DNA of 64,000 nucleotides from Nostocales cyanobacterium HT-58-2 (lineage in GTDB: Bacteria > Cyanobacteriota > Cyanobacteriia > Cyanobacteriales > Nostocaceae): positions 186,001-250,000 of the forward strand of contig CP019636.1 of NCBI GenBank assembly GCA_002163975.1. Reading direction: 5' to 3'. The notes beneath the pieces are model-generated. The model ran no database searches. It was not told the DNA's origin and was given only the letters and a program-made list of their open reading frames with translations. Positions 38,306 through 47,152 of the stretch are shown in pieces (position 1 is the first letter of the stretch; every line of letters starts with the position of its first letter). The translations under genes were made by a program, and so were the position numbers.

Positions 38306-39352
38306 TTAATTGTCCTCCAACAACCGTTGCAACGCCACCTTCATTTCTTCAGGCGTAGTCGTTGTCGTGCCAAACTGTCGTACGACAATACTAGCCGCTA
38401 AATTACCTAAAACAGCCGCTTCCCAAGCCGACGCCCCAGCAGTTAAACCCAAAGTTAACGCTGCTACCACAGTATCTCCAGCACCCGTCACATCAAACAC
38501 TTTAGTTCGGTTAAAAGCTGGAATGTGAAATTCACCACCCCCGCGCTCAAACATACTCATCCCTTGCTCACCACGAGTGATTAAAATGTATTGCGCCTGC
38601 GTCAAGGCAAGCAAGTCTTGTCCTGCTTGAGTTAAAGTAGCTCCATCAGTAATTGCATAACCCACCGCAAGTTCTGCTTCTGGTAAGTTGGGAGTAAATA
38701 GCGTTGCCCCACGATATCGTTCGAGATGCTTTTGGGCGTCCACAATCGTTTGAGGGGCAGACAGTGCTGCGGAAATCACAGGCTGAGTGAGAGTTCCATC
38801 TCCATAGTCAGAACACACCACTGCGTCTACAGAATGAATTTGTTCTTTAATATATTGAGATAACTCTATTTGTAAATCCAACTCTGGCAAATCATCTGAT
38901 TTTCGGTCTACCCGAACAATTTGCTGCGTCACCGATTGACGGGAATGACCAGAAATTCGTGTTTTCGTCACAGTCGGGCGATTGGAGTCAACAATAATAC
39001 CGCCAGTATTGATTCCCGCAGCTTCCAATAAACCACGTAGGGCTTTTCCCTGTTCATCTTTGCCCAATAGCCCTACTGCGAAAACTTGTGCTCCCAGTTG
39101 GGCAAAATTGTAAATGGCATTCGCCCCACCACCGGGCACTTGCTTAGTTGTTTCATGACGAAGAATGAGCACCGGTGCTTCCCGCGAAATTCTTTCCACC
39201 TGACCAGTCAGAAACTCATCTAAAGTCAAATCTCCAATGACCAACACCTGTGATTGGGTAAATTTTTCCAACAAGGAGAACAAGCGGTCAGCCGAAGCAT
39301 GCAATTGAGAGGCAAAATCAGGGTCTAAAGACATAAAAGGCAGAGTATTCAA
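38306..39352 (-). CDS. PfkB-family kinase, RfaE/HldE N-domain-like (heptose-7-phosphate kinase type)
   Basis: A 348-residue ribokinase-fold protein. Visible: VIGDLTLDEFLTGQVERISREAPV near residue 38, VPGGGANAIYNFAQLGA, DYGDGTL, TPNLPEAE and the anion hole and catalytic base DVTGAGDTVVAAL. The ISREAPV motif is typical of the heptokinase half of HldE/RfaE, which makes ADP-heptose precursors for lipopolysaccharide. The nucleotidyltransferase half is absent, so it would be the stand-alone form. Substrate is inferred only from this motif. An alternative start is MSLDPDF, seven residues in. Confidence 0.85.
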   Translation of the reverse strand: MNTLPFMSLDPDFASQLHASADRLFSLLEKFTQSQVLVIGDLTLDEFLTGQVERISREAPVLILRHETTKQVPGGGANAIYNFAQLGAQVFAVGLLGKDEQGKALRGLLEAAGINTGGIIVDSNRPTVTKTRISGHSRQSVTQQIVRVDRKSDDLPELDLQIELSQYIKEQIHSVDAVVCSDYGDGTLTQPVISAALSAPQTIVDAQKHLERYRGATLFTPNLPEAELAVGYAITDGATLTQAGQDLLALTQAQYILITRGEQGMSMFERGGGEFHIPAFNRTKVFDVTGAGDTVVAALTLGLTAGASAWEAAVLGNLAASIVVRQFGTTTTTPEEMKVALQRLLEDN

Positions 39353-39390
39353 AACACCAGCACACGATTGTACAACCCAAAGAGGGAAAG

Positions 39391-39560
39391 TGGGGAGATA
39401 AGGAAGATGCGGAGAGGGGAAGGAATAAGGCAGGGGGTGCAGGGGAGGTAGAGAGGCAGGGGGAGAAAAGAGTTAATGGGCGTTAACTCTTCTCCCCCTG
39501 CACAAGAACTGCTCCTCTACTATCTTCTCCCCCATCTTCCCCTGCACCCCCTGCCCTATC
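39391..39560. repeat. dispersed repeat, copy C
   Basis: Purine-rich run, then gggagaaaagagttaatggg and cgttaactcttctcccc (39461-39497), which pair as a hairpin, then a pyrimidine-rich run. The 33 bases at 39488-39520 are identical to 12571-12603 in copy A. Confidence 0.8.
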
Positions 39561-39604
39561 CAAACCGTATCAACTATGAACGATTCTCCGTGTCACTGCG
39601 TCCT

Positions 39605-40270
39605 TTATTCCCGCCACTGCACTTGAACAAAATACGCCTGCCGTCCCCAAAGGTCTCTTGTACGTATAATATTTTCAATTTCTAAATTGAAGGGAATAGA
39701 CGTTGTCAGATAACGCTGTGCCAAAGCACCAATGTCAGGGGCTAGTTCAGCAGCGGTTGTCGCCGCTAACCCTAAACCGATGAGTTGCTCAATTGGTCCT
39801 CGCGGTAGCACCAAATGTATCCCTACTGCTAGCCCAGCTGTCAGTAGCATTGCTACTGACATATTTGTGCCACAACGGGGATGCACAGCCAAGTCCCATT
39901 CTCCGTTAGTCAGGCGATGCTGGGCGAGTGTGACCGCGCGTCGCATATCACTAACATTCACCTCACCATAGAGGTAAAATCCCCGTTCAGTAGATAAACC
40001 TCCTAAGAGTTCGTTATCAACTTGAAAATGACTTGGTCTTGGTGTTCTCGTGGGCACTTGGACATTATTTGATGCACTAAGAACCCAAACTGTGGCGTGC
40101 TCCAGGGCATGAACCTGCCGCAGCATTAAAATTTCTTTCAACCCAGGAATAAACGACAACTGACCAAGTAAATCGGCATCTTGTGTGGGCTGAGGCGCTA
40201 AAAAATCAAAATCAAAATCAAAAAAGTCAAAGGGAGACGAGCTACCTTTGGCAGAAGCGGAAGTATTCAT
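39605..40270 (-). CDS. conserved cyanobacterial protein, DUF6391-like
   Basis: A 221-residue protein. The N-terminus is Ser/Phe/Asp-rich with FDFFDFDFDF; the core has LRQVHALEHATVWVL, GGLSTERGFYLYGEV and LAVHPRCGTNMSV, followed by two hydrophobic segments. The HALEHAT and HPRCGTN motifs look like a metal or active site, but the function is not known to me. The DUF number is from memory. Confidence 0.7.
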   Translation of the reverse strand: MNTSASAKGSSSPFDFFDFDFDFLAPQPTQDADLLGQLSFIPGLKEILMLRQVHALEHATVWVLSASNNVQVPTRTPRPSHFQVDNELLGGLSTERGFYLYGEVNVSDMRRAVTLAQHRLTNGEWDLAVHPRCGTNMSVAMLLTAGLAVGIHLVLPRGPIEQLIGLGLAATTAAELAPDIGALAQRYLTTSIPFNLEIENIIRTRDLWGRQAYFVQVQWRE

Positions 40271-40711
40271 TGCAACACTGCTCCCTAAGCTGATAGAGCA
40301 ATAGAGACTTCTTTTAAATGTAGCGTTTCAGCCTATGGATGGTTGCTAACTTTTGTTGATTATCAAGACTATTTCAGTCAACTAAAGGCAAAATTTTCAT
40401 AAGGACACATAGCTGCAGCAATGTTATTCCATCCTCAAAGCTGAGAAACTTTAGTTTCTGTACTTTACGGGCGAAATTAAGGCGTTAAGTCGCACGCTTT
40501 TGTTGCGCGGCTAGTGTCCTTATGGATACGGTTGAAATGATTTCCACAGTAAACATTTGATCTGAGGAAACACAACCTGTTATCCAGGACGACATAGTCC
40601 AGTACTCTGTGGTGCTTAATTTTGAGAGGTTTACACTTAATACCTAAGTTGTGAGGAGAAAAACAGTAAGTAACCAGTCAAAATGCGCCTGGCAGTATAC
40701 TAGCAATTCGT
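40271..40711. other. non-coding gap
   Basis: This 441-bp gap lies between two genes on the minus strand. I see no gene and no strong terminator; a few GC-rich words (gcgaaattaaggcgttaagtc) hint at a decayed repeat. Confidence 0.4.
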
Positions 40712-40981
40712 TTATTCGTTCTGGTCAGGCAGAGGCAAGGGACAGCAATTGACATCATTCAAGCAGACTTTACCCCAGTGCAAAGCCCAGCGGACAAGAG
40801 CCACTCGGTTATCAGTACCGGTCTTGGTGAGAATGTTGCTGATATGGTTATCAACTGTACGCTTGCTTATTTCCAATTTAGCTGCAATCTCTTGGTTAGT
40901 TAAGCCAGCGGCCACTAAGTCGATAATTTGCAGTTCTCTGTCTGACAGACTAACGGGGGTCTGTGACTCGCCACCAGCCAT
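40712..40981 (-). CDS. pedR: small LuxR-type regulator, PedR-like
   Basis: An 89-residue protein consisting of a GerE/LuxR helix-turn-helix (LSDRELQIIDLVAAGLTNQE, then ISKRTVDNHISNIL) plus a short Cys-containing tail: C73, C79 and C80. PedR of Synechocystis (ssl0564) is a small LuxR-type regulator whose activity depends on photosynthetic electron transport through thioredoxin and a tail cysteine; size, fold and Cys placement agree. The symbol is a recognition from memory, not a search result. Confidence 0.72.
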   Translation of the reverse strand: MAGGESQTPVSLSDRELQIIDLVAAGLTNQEIAAKLEISKRTVDNHISNILTKTGTDNRVALVRWALHWGKVCLNDVNCCPLPLPDQNE

Positions 40982-41519
40982 AGAGTTATTTTATCCTCCT
41001 TGGTATATGTACTTAATCACTCTTTCTCATTCTAGAAGATTCTTTTATAGGTAGGTGTTTCAAGTGGAAGCAGAATTCTTCTTTCTAGAGAGAGAAATAT
41101 ATTTGGAGTCGGGAAAGAAACAGAGGCAGCATCGTGCATAGAAAATTCGCGGTTGCATGGCGTCTGTGACTTTGAGAAGGACTTCCCGCGTTTTTCGCTT
41201 ATGGGCTTATGCGAACCATATTGCTTTCCAACCTTCACACTTGTGAGGACGCAATGACTGGCGTCACTACACCTTTATACTTCATACGTGCTCAAATTGG
41301 TAAGATCAGCGAAAAAAATGTAGTAAGGAATACTTTAATTCAAAAGAAAATCCAAAATTGCACTGATGTCAAAACGGCACTGAGCAGCAACACCTATGAC
41401 TTGTTTGAGTTCCAAAATAGAGTCATTTAATTGTATGAACGACTGCCAACAAAATTGCAGAAAATATTATAGATTCTATACTGGAAAATCTTTATCCAAA
41501 ATCCAACATTTAAAATTCA
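40982..41519. other. non-coding gap between pedR-like gene and fructokinase
   Basis: This 538-bp divergent region must carry both promoters. A 73-codon frame at 41209-41430 has no ribosome binding site and no motif and is not called. I see no repeats beyond short words. Confidence 0.45.
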
Positions 41520-42497
41520 ATGAGCAATCCCCGTGTTTTGTGCCTGGGTGAAGTTTTATTCGACCGTTTAGCCGATCAACTGGGGCGCAAGTTAGAAGAA
41601 GTTGAGTCATGGACTGCCTACCCTGGGGGCGCACCAGCCAATGTTGCCTGCGCTTTGGTAAAGCTGGGAACCCCAACGGGATTTATCGGCTGTGTGGGTG
41701 AAGATGCACCTGGTCATGAACTGGTAGATCTATTACAAGAAGTCGGTGTGGATATAACTGGAGTCCAGCGCCATCCCACGGCACCAACGCGTCAAGTGAA
41801 CGTTGTGCGATCCCTTGAGGGCGATCGCACTTTTGCTGGGTTTAAAGACTATGACACCACGGAATTTGCAGATACGCGCCTCAAAGCCGATAAACTACCG
41901 AAAGAGTTATTTGAAGCTGCAGATTTTCTCGTTTTGGGGACTTTAGAACTTGCTTATCCTGAAAGTGAGCAAGCAATACACCATGCCCTTGAACTAGCAG
42001 AGATATACGATATCAAAGTTTTGATGGATGTCAATTGGCGTCCGGTATTTTGGAAAAATCCTGACATTGCTCCCCAAAAGATTCAAAAATTATTGAAGCG
42101 AGTAGATTTCATCAAACTCTCCAAAGAAGAAGCCGAATGGTTATTTGACACCGCAGATCCCGGGGCAATCACTTATCGTCTTGATTCCGTAGAAGGTGTA
42201 CTGGTAACAGATGGGGAACACGGCTGCGCTTATTGCCTTGGCGAAAATGAAGGCAAATTACCTGCTTTTTCCGTTCCCGTCGTAGATACAACAGGTGCAG
42301 GCGATAGCTTTGTCGCTGGGTTTATCCATCAGTTACTCACTCATGGTATCCACAGCTTAAACGACTCAGAAATAGTGAGAAAAATCGTGAGATATGCAAG
42401 TGCATCGGGAGCATTAACCACGATGAAAGCAGGTGCGATCGCATCTCAACCCACGGCAGATGAAGTGGAAGCTTTTCTGGTTTCCCATCCGGTTTAG
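41520..42497 (+). CDS. PfkB-family carbohydrate kinase (fructokinase-like)
   Basis: A 325-residue ribokinase-fold kinase. It starts MSNPRVLCLGEVLFDRLADQ; YPGGAPANVACALVKLG is the PfkB signature 1; signature 2 is VVDTTGAGDSFVAGF with the catalytic Asp; VLMDVNWRPVFW is typical of fructokinases. Likely reaction: ATP-dependent 6-phosphorylation of fructose, relevant to sucrose use. It is followed by a 293-bp gap and then the restriction-modification genes. Confidence 0.9.
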   Translation: MSNPRVLCLGEVLFDRLADQLGRKLEEVESWTAYPGGAPANVACALVKLGTPTGFIGCVGEDAPGHELVDLLQEVGVDITGVQRHPTAPTRQVNVVRSLEGDRTFAGFKDYDTTEFADTRLKADKLPKELFEAADFLVLGTLELAYPESEQAIHHALELAEIYDIKVLMDVNWRPVFWKNPDIAPQKIQKLLKRVDFIKLSKEEAEWLFDTADPGAITYRLDSVEGVLVTDGEHGCAYCLGENEGKLPAFSVPVVDTTGAGDSFVAGFIHQLLTHGIHSLNDSEIVRKIVRYASASGALTTMKAGAIASQPTADEVEAFLVSHPV

Positions 42498-42790
42498 GAG
42501 GTTGTACAAATACTGGGTTGTCAGCATGGTAATACGGCAGGAAGACAATATTGACCGCATTTTGCCTGCATAACTGCTTGATATTTTTAGCTAGAAAAAT
42601 GATGAAAGTTCTTATGCCATTCTGCAGTCATATTACGTAACAAACGTAACTAGAGGGGTGTCAGTGTTGGGTTAACACGTTCAACGTGTACGTGTAACAA
42701 GTTCGATTGTTGCCGCATAATCAATCTCTAGCATCACCAATTGGTAAAAGTCCGTCTTAGTTGAAAAGGAGCATCGAACAAGAGAGAATA

Positions 42791-43444
42791 ATGAAGCCTG
42801 CACTGACAATTGATATCTTGCTAGAGGAAGCTGTTAAGTTCTCCGAAATAGAGAGTATTTACGACGAGCCATTGCTGTTTGGTACTACTGATGGCAAGGC
42901 TGTAGGAACTTACTTGGAGCAAAAATTTCGGAACTATTTGGCTTTGTCGTATGAATATGTGCTGGGAAATTCGGCTTCTGGAATAGATTTTCCAGGTTTA
43001 AATGTAGACATGAAAGTTACAAGCATCCGTCAACCTCAATCTTCATGTCCGTTTAAATCTGCTCGGCAAAAAATTTTTGGTCTTGGGTACGGTTTGCTGA
43101 TTTTTGTTTACGAAAAGACAGATGACCATCAGAATAGAACTGGTAGGCTTGATATGCAGCATACTATCTTCGTTGATAAAAGCCGTACTGCTGACTATCA
43201 GATGACTCGTGGGATACTTAGCATTCTTGCAAACGATGGTAATGCTGATGACCTTGTTGCTTTCATAATGGATCGCAACTTGCCAGTTGATGAAATTGAA
43301 GCACATAATATTGCTGAGGAAATACTTATCAATCCACCTGAGCAGGGTTATTTAACAATCTCAAATGCTTTACAATGGCGACTTCAATATAGCCGTATTC
43401 TACAAAAAGCTGGTGACGTTAGTGGTATTACTAAAGTGCGATGA
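42791..43444 (+). CDS. type II restriction endonuclease candidate (PD-(D/E)xK)
   Basis: A 217-residue protein. A helix with E43 (YLEQKF) precedes SGIDFPGLNVDMKVTS, where D66 and D73-x-K75 fit the PD-(D/E)xK nuclease core. It lies 6 bp before a DNA methyltransferase gene, the usual layout of a restriction-modification pair, which is the main support. I chose ATG 42791 (MKPALTID) rather than an upstream TTG at 42761. I cannot name a known restriction family or site. Residues 110-217 have no motif I recognise. Confidence 0.75.
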   Translation: MKPALTIDILLEEAVKFSEIESIYDEPLLFGTTDGKAVGTYLEQKFRNYLALSYEYVLGNSASGIDFPGLNVDMKVTSIRQPQSSCPFKSARQKIFGLGYGLLIFVYEKTDDHQNRTGRLDMQHTIFVDKSRTADYQMTRGILSILANDGNADDLVAFIMDRNLPVDEIEAHNIAEEILINPPEQGYLTISNALQWRLQYSRILQKAGDVSGITKVR

Positions 43445-43450
43445 AGTGAA

Positions 43451-44938
43451 ATGGTACGACACAAAACTAAGAATATATGTGAATTTGGAGATTTTCAGAC
43501 ACCAATGACTCTAGCTTTAGAGGCAACGAATGTTCTTAATCGGCTAAGTATTGCACCAAGGTCAGTTTTAGAGCCTACTTGTGGTCGTGGAGCTTTCTTG
43601 TTAGCTTCTTGTAAAGTATTTTCACAAGCTACTAGATATGTCGGTGTTGATATAAGTACAAAACATTTAAGCTATCTTAAAGAAAAAATAGAAGTAGAAA
43701 GTTCTTCTTTTCCAATCAAAATTATTAACGGTAATTTTTTTAATTTAAACTGGTCAGAAATTCTTAATACCTTAGCTGAACCATTACTAATTATTGGTAA
43801 TCCTCCCTGGGTGACAAGTTCTGAACTCAGCATATTAAAAAGTTCTAATTTACCACAAAAATCGAACTTTCAAGGTAGAAGTGGATATGATGCATTAACG
43901 GGAAAAAGTAATTTTGATATTTCAGAATGGATGCTGATCAAGTATTTAGAGTGGCTAGAAGAACGCAATGGCATAATTGCAGTATTATGTAAGACTGCTA
44001 TCGCCAGAAAGATTCTTATTCATGCTTGGCAGCATAAGCATAGAATCATCAGGGCTCAAATCTATAAAATAGATACACTAAAGAACTTTAATGCTTCTGT
44101 AGACGCCTGTTTTTTTGTTTTGCAGATTGGAGATGGAAATTTATCACAAGAGTGTGAAATTTTTGAACATTTGTCTGCTGAAAGAACATCACAAATTATT
44201 GGTTATAAAGATAACATACTCTTTTCTAACATCATAAACTACAAGCGTTGGTTTCATTTACGAGGAACAGATTCAGTTTATATTTGGCGTTCTGGCTTGA
44301 AACACGACTGTTCCAATGTCATGGAACTTGAACGAGAAGGTGATAAATTCTGCAATGGATATGGTTATGTTTCTTCTCTTGAGCAAGATTGGATATATCC
44401 GCTTTTAAAAAGTTCAGATATTGGAAATAGTCGTACATCTGCTTGTAGAAAATATGTTATTGTTACTCAGCGCTATATTGGAGAAGATACAACACGCTTA
44501 AAGTTTGATGCTCCTAAAATATGGATGTATCTTCAGAATTATCAAGAGTATTTGTCAAAGCGTAGTAGTTCTATTTATCGGAATCGTCCAGAATTTTCTA
44601 TATTTGGAGTGGGGGAATATACTTTTGCACCTTGGAAAGTAGCTATATCAGGTTTTTACAAAAATCTGAATTTTGTACAAGTAGGTCAAATTGACGGAAA
44701 ACCTGTTGTTTTTGATGATACTGTTTACTTTTTATCATGTAGATCTGAATCTGAAGCATCTTTTATTACTGCTTTGCTAAATTCACAACCAGCACAAGAA
44801 TTTTTAGAATCAATGATTTTTTGGAGTGATAAGCGACCAATAACAATTGAATTACTCAAACGGCTAAATTTGCGAGCATTGGCCCAGGTTTTGGGTAGAG
44901 AAGGGGAATACAACAGTTATGTCTTAAGAAATTGTTAG
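43451..44938 (+). CDS. N6-adenine DNA methyltransferase (gamma-type motif order)
   Basis: A 495-residue methyltransferase. Motif X is GDFQTPMTLA (residues 13-22), motif I is VLEPTCGRGAFL (39-50), and motif IV is IIGNPPW (114-120), the catalytic NPPW of N6-adenine enzymes. The X-I-IV order and the TaqI-like GDFQTP fit the gamma class. The C-terminal half (about 250-495) should hold the target-recognition domain; ISGFYKNLNFVQVGQ and YFLSCRSESEASFITALLNS resemble Eco57I/TaqI-type tails. The pair is more AT-rich than flanking metabolic genes, consistent with transfer. Together they protect and cut DNA; specificity is unknown. Confidence 0.9.
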   Translation: MVRHKTKNICEFGDFQTPMTLALEATNVLNRLSIAPRSVLEPTCGRGAFLLASCKVFSQATRYVGVDISTKHLSYLKEKIEVESSSFPIKIINGNFFNLNWSEILNTLAEPLLIIGNPPWVTSSELSILKSSNLPQKSNFQGRSGYDALTGKSNFDISEWMLIKYLEWLEERNGIIAVLCKTAIARKILIHAWQHKHRIIRAQIYKIDTLKNFNASVDACFFVLQIGDGNLSQECEIFEHLSAERTSQIIGYKDNILFSNIINYKRWFHLRGTDSVYIWRSGLKHDCSNVMELEREGDKFCNGYGYVSSLEQDWIYPLLKSSDIGNSRTSACRKYVIVTQRYIGEDTTRLKFDAPKIWMYLQNYQEYLSKRSSSIYRNRPEFSIFGVGEYTFAPWKVAISGFYKNLNFVQVGQIDGKPVVFDDTVYFLSCRSESEASFITALLNSQPAQEFLESMIFWSDKRPITIELLKRLNLRALAQVLGREGEYNSYVLRNC

Positions 44939-44999
44939 AAATTTTCTGTCTAGCCTTGATCTCAACTTACTTGCGATGACACGCCTGCCATCAACTCAC

Positions 45000-45485
45000 C
45001 TAAATCCCCAAACTCTCTCTAATCTTCTGCACAATAACGTCTGCTGGATCTGAAACATCCACTGTAATTGCACCAGATGGTTCCTCAAGGGCAGCAAACT
45101 GGCTTTTGAGGAGTTCTTCGGGCATAAAGTGACCCTGACGCATATGCAACCGCTTTTGAATTAACTCAAATGTTCCTTTGAGGTAAACCAGCTTAATATC
45201 TTCCTCATCTAACACCAAAATCTGGCGATAGCTGGCTTTGAGTGCCGAACACGCCAGCACTATATTTTTATTTTCTTGCAACCACTGTTGTATTGCCTGT
45301 TGCAATGCCAGTAGCCATGGCATCCTATCTAAATCGTTTAGAGGGATACCATGGCGCATTTTCTCAATATTCTCTGGCGAGTGGAAAGCATCAGCATCGC
45401 TAAATTCCCAGTGCAAAGAGTCCGCCAACAGTTTACCAATGGTGGATTTGCCAGAGCCAGATACACCCATTACGAGAATAATCAT
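45000..45485 (-). CDS. gntK: gluconokinase
   Basis: A 161-residue P-loop kinase. Walker A GVSGSGKST is at residues 7-15, DADAFHSPENIEKMRHGIPL marks gluconate kinases, LDRMPWL follows, and CSALKASYRQ completes the family pattern. It makes 6-phosphogluconate from gluconate and ATP. The short length is normal. leuC lies 145 bp upstream on the same strand, separated by a low-complexity gap containing two ccccgtgt units near 45579-45594. Confidence 0.94.
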   Translation of the reverse strand: MIILVMGVSGSGKSTIGKLLADSLHWEFSDADAFHSPENIEKMRHGIPLNDLDRMPWLLALQQAIQQWLQENKNIVLACSALKASYRQILVLDEEDIKLVYLKGTFELIQKRLHMRQGHFMPEELLKSQFAALEEPSGAITVDVSDPADVIVQKIRESLGI

Positions 45486-45630
45486 CAGTGGTCAATAACT
45501 CAATAATAGGAAGTAGAAGGAATGGGGGAAGATGAGATGGAGACATTGGGAAGCGGTGACGCGGAGAAAGAATTTGTCCCCGTGTCCCCGTGTCCTCCTC
45601 TTTCCCGTCTCTCCCCCTCCCCATTTCCTC

Positions 45631-46950
45631 TTACATAAACTCACGGGGATCTGTCACATAGCCAGTGAGTGCAGAAGCTGCAGCAGTGAAGGGGGAAGCA
45701 AGATAAATTCCCGCTTCTTTGTGTCCCATCCGTCCAGGGAAGTTGCGGTTCGTGGTGGAAACGCAAATTTCTGGCTCATTCATCCGCCCAAAAGTGTCTT
45801 TGGGACCACCCAAGCAAGCAGCGCAGGAAGGTGCAGTAGGTTCAATGCAACCTGCATCTAAGAAAATTTCTGAGAGGGTTTGACCTTCGTACTTGAGTTT
45901 AAATAGGTCTTCGTAGACTTTCTGGGTAGCGGGTACTATGTAGGTAGGAACTTTTACCTTATGACCTTTAAGAACTTGAGCTGCGTGCAAAAAGTCCTCT
46001 GTTTTTCCGCCCGTGCAGGAACCAATGTAAACTCGGTTAATCTTGACATCTCTACATTCTCGTGCTAAAGCGCGATTGTCGGGTGAATGAGGCTTGGCAA
46101 CAACTGGTTCTAGTTTGGAGACATCGTAGCGATGCTCGCTGTAGAATTTGGCATCAGAATCTGTGTAGACTGACTCAAAAGGCTTGTTGGTACGGGAGCG
46201 CACATACTCAAATGTGGTTTCATCAGGAGCAATGGTACCATTTTTGCCACCAGCTTCGATGACCATGTTGCACAAGGTCATGCGTTCTTCCATCGTCATC
46301 CGTTCGACGGCTTCCCCGGTAAATTCCATTGTCCGGTAAGTTGCCCCAGCGACGCTGATATCGCCAATAATTTGCAAAATCAGGTCTTTTGCCAATAGGT
46401 AAGGAGGCATTTCGCCATCCAATACAAAACGCATGGTTGCGGGAACTTTGATGAGCAACTTGCCAGTCCCCATGATAAAACCAGCGTCTGTGTTGCCGAT
46501 ACCAGTGGCAAATTGACCAAAAGCACCAGCATTACATGTGTGGGAGTCAGTACCAAATAAGACTTCGCCTGGGCGGGTGTGACCTTCTTGTGCTAAGGCA
46601 ACATGGCAAACGCCTTTATAATCTGGATTCGCTTTAAAGTTGGCGCGGTCAGTGATATCGTAAAAGTATTTTATACCTTGTTCTTTAGCAAAATCACGTA
46701 AAATATCAACGTTGCGGTTCGCGCGTTCGTCAGCGGTGAAAATATAATGGTCGGGAATTAACACGATTTTTTCAGGGTCCCAGACTTTGGCGTCAGCACC
46801 AAACTCGCGTTTAAAAACGCCGATTGTTCCAGGTCCACAAACATCGTGTGTCATCAGAACGTCAACATTCACCCAGATATTCTCTCCCGGTTGGACGACC
46901 GACCGACCGGAGGCTTTCGCCAAAATTTTCTCTACGAGGGTCATGCCCAT
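45631..46950 (-). CDS. leuC: 3-isopropylmalate dehydratase large subunit
   Basis: A 439-residue aconitase-superfamily protein for the isomerisation step in leucine synthesis. [4Fe-4S] ligands are in IGSCTGG and PSCAACLGG. Other family motifs: LIPDHYIFTADERANRN, LFGTDSHTCNAGAFGQFATGIG and NRNFPGRMGHKEAGIYLASP. It needs the LeuD small subunit, which is not in this window. The length is of the short LeuC/HacA type, so a homoaconitase-like role cannot be excluded but leucine synthesis is more likely. Confidence 0.92.
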   Translation of the reverse strand: MGMTLVEKILAKASGRSVVQPGENIWVNVDVLMTHDVCGPGTIGVFKREFGADAKVWDPEKIVLIPDHYIFTADERANRNVDILRDFAKEQGIKYFYDITDRANFKANPDYKGVCHVALAQEGHTRPGEVLFGTDSHTCNAGAFGQFATGIGNTDAGFIMGTGKLLIKVPATMRFVLDGEMPPYLLAKDLILQIIGDISVAGATYRTMEFTGEAVERMTMEERMTLCNMVIEAGGKNGTIAPDETTFEYVRSRTNKPFESVYTDSDAKFYSEHRYDVSKLEPVVAKPHSPDNRALARECRDVKINRVYIGSCTGGKTEDFLHAAQVLKGHKVKVPTYIVPATQKVYEDLFKLKYEGQTLSEIFLDAGCIEPTAPSCAACLGGPKDTFGRMNEPEICVSTTNRNFPGRMGHKEAGIYLASPFTAAASALTGYVTDPREFM

Positions 46951-47152
46951 AGCGATCGCATTCCTCTTTTATGAAAAGGTACAAATTATATGCTACCTGG
47001 CAGGTACTCTGTCAACCAAACTAAATTACTTTATGAATGATATAAAGGAGTTTTTTTGGTGGCTGACCGTTCCAAAAATCTAGCAATAGCCAGATGCAAA
47101 AATTCTCTGGAAACCCCTAACCTACAATTTGTCGCGTCAGAGGGATTAACTT

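Noticed and set aside
41209..41430. 73-codon plus-strand frame between the pedR-like gene and fructokinase
   Set aside because: No ribosome binding site, no motif and poor coding character.
42650..42720. Possible tRNA-like fold around aagttcgattgttg
   Set aside because: No acceptor stem or D-arm pairing could be drawn; only the T-loop-like word is present.
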